This document shows, piece after piece, positions 61,149 through 64,000 of a stretch of DNA of 64,000 nucleotides; positions within the stretch are counted from its first letter, which is position 1; each line of letters opens with the position of its first letter. The notes under the pieces were generated by a model. That model saw only the letters and a list, made by a program, of their open reading frames with translations, was not told where the DNA came from and did not search any database. The DNA is from Aureibaculum luteum (GTDB taxonomy: Bacteria; Bacteroidota; Bacteroidia; Flavobacteriales; Flavobacteriaceae): positions 124,001 to 188,000 of the forward strand of contig NZ_QRGD01000002.1 of the NCBI RefSeq assembly GCF_003449015.1, written 5' to 3'. The position numbers and the translations under genes were made by a program.

Positions 61149-61803
61149 TTAGATTAATTCTTTGTCAATTTCTGATATTAATTTCTCCACGTTTTCCTTA
61201 AGACCCGATTGCATAAAAATAAAAGTTTGAATGGCATCAATTGTATATCTTATTACTCTTTTATAAGCTTTGTTTGTAATGAATTGTTGATAGTTTTTTG
61301 GCTTAAAAGACCTATGTAATTCAAATGTTTCAAACTCTTCCATAAACATTGGCTTAATATAATTGGTATAGTGCTCTGTAAAATAGATGCCCTCATAAGA
61401 TTTGTATATACCAAATTGAACTCCATATAGATTTGAAACTGATGCTCTTATTGAATCATTAGAAATTAAAAACAATGCCGATTATTTAAGGTAGTTGAAC
61501 GTAGTTTCGTTTGGAGAAAATATAAGGTATGGGTACAAATTTGTGAAATGATAATCTAAAGAGTCATGATATTTTGTGTTGTTTTCCATGTTGTTAATAA
61601 TAATTTCGTTTGCAGTTTTGGAAATTATTAAAGACTCAATATTTGAGTTTATATCATCAAGATTCTGTGTTAATTCAAGCCGAAATTCTTTTAGAATCTG
61701 GTGTTCTAATTCATCAGAATGCCCGATTTCCGATGTGTCATGGTTTTTACAACTGGTCATTATGATTCCAATAGCTATGACGAAAAAATATACTTTTTTT
61801 CAT
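61149..61803 (-). pseudogene. broken lipoprotein gene of a DUF6090-like family
   Basis: Two reading-frame pieces (61760-61482 and 61475-61149) lie in the same frame, separated only by a TAA at 61484-61482. Read through, the protein continues TFNYLK-stop-SALFLISNDSIRASV, matching the LKSSGxxxLISNDSLR pattern of flavobacterial DUF6090-like proteins. Upstream, removing one A from the seven-A run at 61794-61800 joins an ATG at 61803 to a perfect lipoprotein signal (MKKVYFFVIAIGIIMTSC). The restored protein would have about 217 residues. Two lesions point to real decay, although homopolymer sequencing error is possible for one of them. Confidence 0.72.
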
Positions 61804-61821
61804 ACTGTTAGATTTATTGAA

Positions 61822-62554
61822 TTATTTTTTTGTAAAGGGAATTATCATTGGAACTTCATTTTGGTACGTTTCATATGCTTCACCAATATACTTTCTTAGG
61901 TCTTTTTCTTCTAAATATTTTACCGCTATAAAAATATAGATGGTTGTTATTAGTGTAAAGAATAAATGCCCAACAGTCATTGTTGGAGTTGCCCAAAAGG
62001 CAATTAGAAATCCTAACATAATTGGATGTCTTACCAATTTATATAAATAGTTTGTTTGAAATTTTGGATTTGGAGTTTTTTTGTTTTTAAGGTTGTTAAA
62101 AATTTGAGCTAAACCAAAAAGTTCAAAATGATTAATCATAAATGTTGATAGAAGAACTATAAGCCATCCTGCAAAAAAATATTCCCATTAAAATAATAGA
62201 TAAAATATCATTTTCGATTTTCCAAACTAGTATTGTGATAGGTTGCCATTGCCAATAAATTAATAGCAATGCCAAACTTGAGAGTAAAATATAAGTACTC
62301 CGTTCCATGGCGTGACTAAAGATGGATGTAAACCATTTTTTAAATTTTGGTCTTGCCATAACACTATGCTGTATTGCAAATACACTTAATAGAATTGTAT
62401 TGGTTAGAATCGCTTTAAGCAAAGTTGGCTCGACACCGGAATCTATTGTTTTCGGAACAAAAAAATTACCAACAAAGCCTATGGCATATAAAAAAGCAAC
62501 TAGAAATATACAATAGGCTACTATTCCATATATAAAGATGATTGATTTTTTCAT
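61822..62554 (-). pseudogene. mddA: frameshifted methanethiol S-methyltransferase (MddA/NnrU-like)
   Basis: Two overlapping frames encode the halves of one isoprenylcysteine-methyltransferase-fold membrane protein. The N-terminal half (62554-62132) goes out of frame at a seven-base run (A on the plus strand, 62173-62179). Deleting one base restores GIFFAGWLIVLLSTFMINHF and joins the C-terminal half with its LYKLVRHPIMLGFLIAFW S-adenosylmethionine-binding motif and EEKDLRKYIGEAYETY. The repaired product of about 243 residues has the size of MddA, which makes dimethylsulfide from methanethiol. It is broken by mutation, phase-variable at the run, or a sequencing error. Confidence 0.8.
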
Positions 62555-62649
62555 AATTTGTATTTTTGGTTATAATACAAAATTCAGCTAAAAGAGTTGA
62601 TTTTGATATCCTTAAAAATCCAACAAATGTGCTCTAAGGTCCAAATTTT

Positions 62650-63855
62650 TTATGAATGAATCTTCGATATAGATTTCGATTTGTATTGATTAGGAGTGAA
62701 CTTGAATTTTTCTTTAAATGATTGAATAAAATGAGAGTTGTTTTTAAACCCACTCTCATAACATATTTGGTTTACGTTTAAATCGCTTTCAAGTAAAAGT
62801 GTTTTAGCGTATTCTAGACGCTTCGTCTTAAGCCATCTAAAAGGTGTCGTGTTAAATGTATTTTTGAAATCTCTTTTAAACGCTGTTAAGCTTCGGCCAC
62901 ATAATTTGGCGAATTCTTCAACTTTTAAATTATATAAAAAATTTTCTGACATTACAATTCCTAGATCTATCCCTATTTTGCTACTTTTTTGCTTTGTACT
63001 TTGAAACTCTGATTTATTTGGACGTATACCTGTAACAAATTCTTCTATTTCTGCTAAAATTAAATATGTGTCACCTGTCCAGAAAAGATGGTCTTTACCA
63101 TTAAGTTCAACTAATTGGGAATTTGGAATGTGTTCTGCCAGATATCTGCCTTCTTCAACAAGTATATCTAAATCCTCTTTTCTAAATAGAAGAAGTGTTG
63201 GAACTTTAATTGAACCCAAAATTCCAGTCACATCAATCTTTACAGACTGCTTATGTAAAATTAATGCAGCTTTTGGGCTTCCACCGGAACGTAAATAACT
63301 AGCCAGCCAATCCAAAAAAGCACTATCATGTGCTAATGATGGAACTAATAACTTTAGTCCATCAAGATTTCCATGTGCCCAATTGTCTTCAATTGCTTTA
63401 TTTGAAATTTCACGTTCTTCATCTGTTGGAGCCCAAGGATAATCTTTTGAATATCTGCGTTTGGCAAATATTCCAAAGCCAATAACTCCTATGGTTTTTT
63501 GAGGATAATTTAAAGAAAATAAAAGACTAACTGAGCCTCCTTCGGAATGGCTAAATAAAAATGCCTTTTTTGAATTCGTAGCATCTAAAACGGCATTGAT
63601 ATCATCCATTCGTTCTTCCATAGTGGAATATTCATCGGAACGATCTGAAAGTCCTGTTCCTCTTTTATCGAAGATAATCAATCTAGAGAATAAAGAAAGC
63701 CTTGTTAAAAAAGCAGCAAGCCTTGGTTCAGCCCACATCATATCAATATTTGAAACCCAACCAGGAATGTATAAAATGTCGATTGATCCTTCACCTATCA
63801 CTTGATAAGCAATATTAAAATCACCACTTTTAGTATAGTTAGTTTTGGGTTTCAT
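62650..63855 (-). CDS. alpha/beta-hydrolase fused to an AraC-type DNA-binding domain
   Basis: A 401-residue fusion. Residues about 10-275 are an alpha/beta-hydrolase: oxyanion strand ILYIPGWVSNIDMMW, then FDKRGTGLSDRS, the nucleophile elbow FSHSEGGS with S104, and a late GKDHLFW histidine, so the catalytic triad looks complete. Residues about 295-400 are an AraC/XylS domain with two helix-turn-helix motifs (VEEFAKLCGRSLTAFKRDFK, then NQICYESGFKNNSHFIQSFK). It looks like a one-component regulator whose sensor is an enzyme-like domain that binds or hydrolyses a small molecule. The neighbouring broken mddA is a possible former target. Confidence 0.88.
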   Translation of the reverse strand: MKPKTNYTKSGDFNIAYQVIGEGSIDILYIPGWVSNIDMMWAEPRLAAFLTRLSLFSRLIIFDKRGTGLSDRSDEYSTMEERMDDINAVLDATNSKKAFLFSHSEGGSVSLLFSLNYPQKTIGVIGFGIFAKRRYSKDYPWAPTDEEREISNKAIEDNWAHGNLDGLKLLVPSLAHDSAFLDWLASYLRSGGSPKAALILHKQSVKIDVTGILGSIKVPTLLLFRKEDLDILVEEGRYLAEHIPNSQLVELNGKDHLFWTGDTYLILAEIEEFVTGIRPNKSEFQSTKQKSSKIGIDLGIVMSENFLYNLKVEEFAKLCGRSLTAFKRDFKNTFNTTPFRWLKTKRLEYAKTLLLESDLNVNQICYESGFKNNSHFIQSFKEKFKFTPNQYKSKSISKIHS

Positions 63856-64000
63856 ATAGTTTTAATCAGTACAAGCTCCATACGTCCAAGAATTTCCGGA
63901 ATGTTTGAAAGCATATATCTATTCTAGATATTACCAAATATAAGAAATATAGTTACGTTTAACTTGCAGTTTATTAATACTTTAGGTAGCCAAGTGAAAA
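63856..64000. other. window end
   Basis: A+T-rich upstream region of the hydrolase-AraC gene. No further gene begins before the window ends. Confidence 0.4.

Overview
The window looks like chromosomal DNA of a marine-type member of the Flavobacteriaceae (Bacteroidota). The evidence is low G+C, many TAnnTTTG promoter -7 boxes, hardly any Shine-Dalgarno sequences, a type IX secretion C-terminal sorting domain, lipoproteins with the SC-type lipobox, and families typical of this group (sll1863-type lipoproteins, DUF6090-like and DUF5686-like proteins). No rRNA, tRNA, CRISPR array, insertion sequence or prophage was seen.

Layout. 0.1-10.5 kb, plus strand: leucine-pathway genes (leuC, leuD, a LeuA/citramalate synthase homologue), a surface protein, a DEAD-box helicase, a 3D-domain lipoprotein, an ECF sigma factor with a membrane partner, an amidase and an M14 peptidase. 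10.5-17.6 kb, minus strand: a DinB/YfiT hydrolase, a cyclophilin-FKBP fusion, a tricorn-like S41 protease, a T9SS cargo protein and aroC. 17.8-54.5 kb: a large stress island. It carries a MacAB-like exporter, a UbiB-type kinase, ferritin, Dps, four triple-BON proteins, succinate-semialdehyde-type dehydrogenase, HdeD, TspO, a ferric reductase-like protein, a sigma factor-DnaJ-thioredoxin operon, dodecin, YtxH/holin-like envelope genes, a PAS histidine kinase with a REC-CRP response regulator, an MscS channel and a patatin. 54.7-58.8 kb, minus strand: an unusual 697-residue PLP enzyme, a stand-alone GTP cyclohydrolase II and a DUF134/NifX/DUF5320 metal-related trio. 59.1-63.9 kb: trmL, an exonuclease-GIY-YIG fusion, two adjacent broken genes, and an alpha/beta-hydrolase fused to an AraC DNA-binding domain.

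Main finding. Across 17.8-54.5 kb, and nowhere else that I could see, 15 promoters carry the palindrome TGA-N6-TCA (best form TGACCTAGGTCA). In every one it lies exactly 23 bp upstream of a TAnnTTTG-like -7 box. That puts the palindrome centre near -41 and over the place of the normal -33 element, which is the geometry of class II CRP/FNR activation. The island also encodes a REC-CRP regulator whose recognition helix has the CRP/FNR-type E-x3-R contact residues, next to a soluble PAS histidine kinase. I infer a single phosphorelay-controlled general-stress regulon, doing for this organism what sigma-S or sigma-B regulons do elsewhere. The palindrome, spacing and gene content are read directly from the sequence; the link to this regulator is inference.

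Other points of note are a decayed duplicate of a DUF2238 gene, homopolymer frameshifts in two neighbouring genes, a conserved 26-bp A-rich block upstream of four of the operators, and two nested palindromes at the DUF134 promoter.
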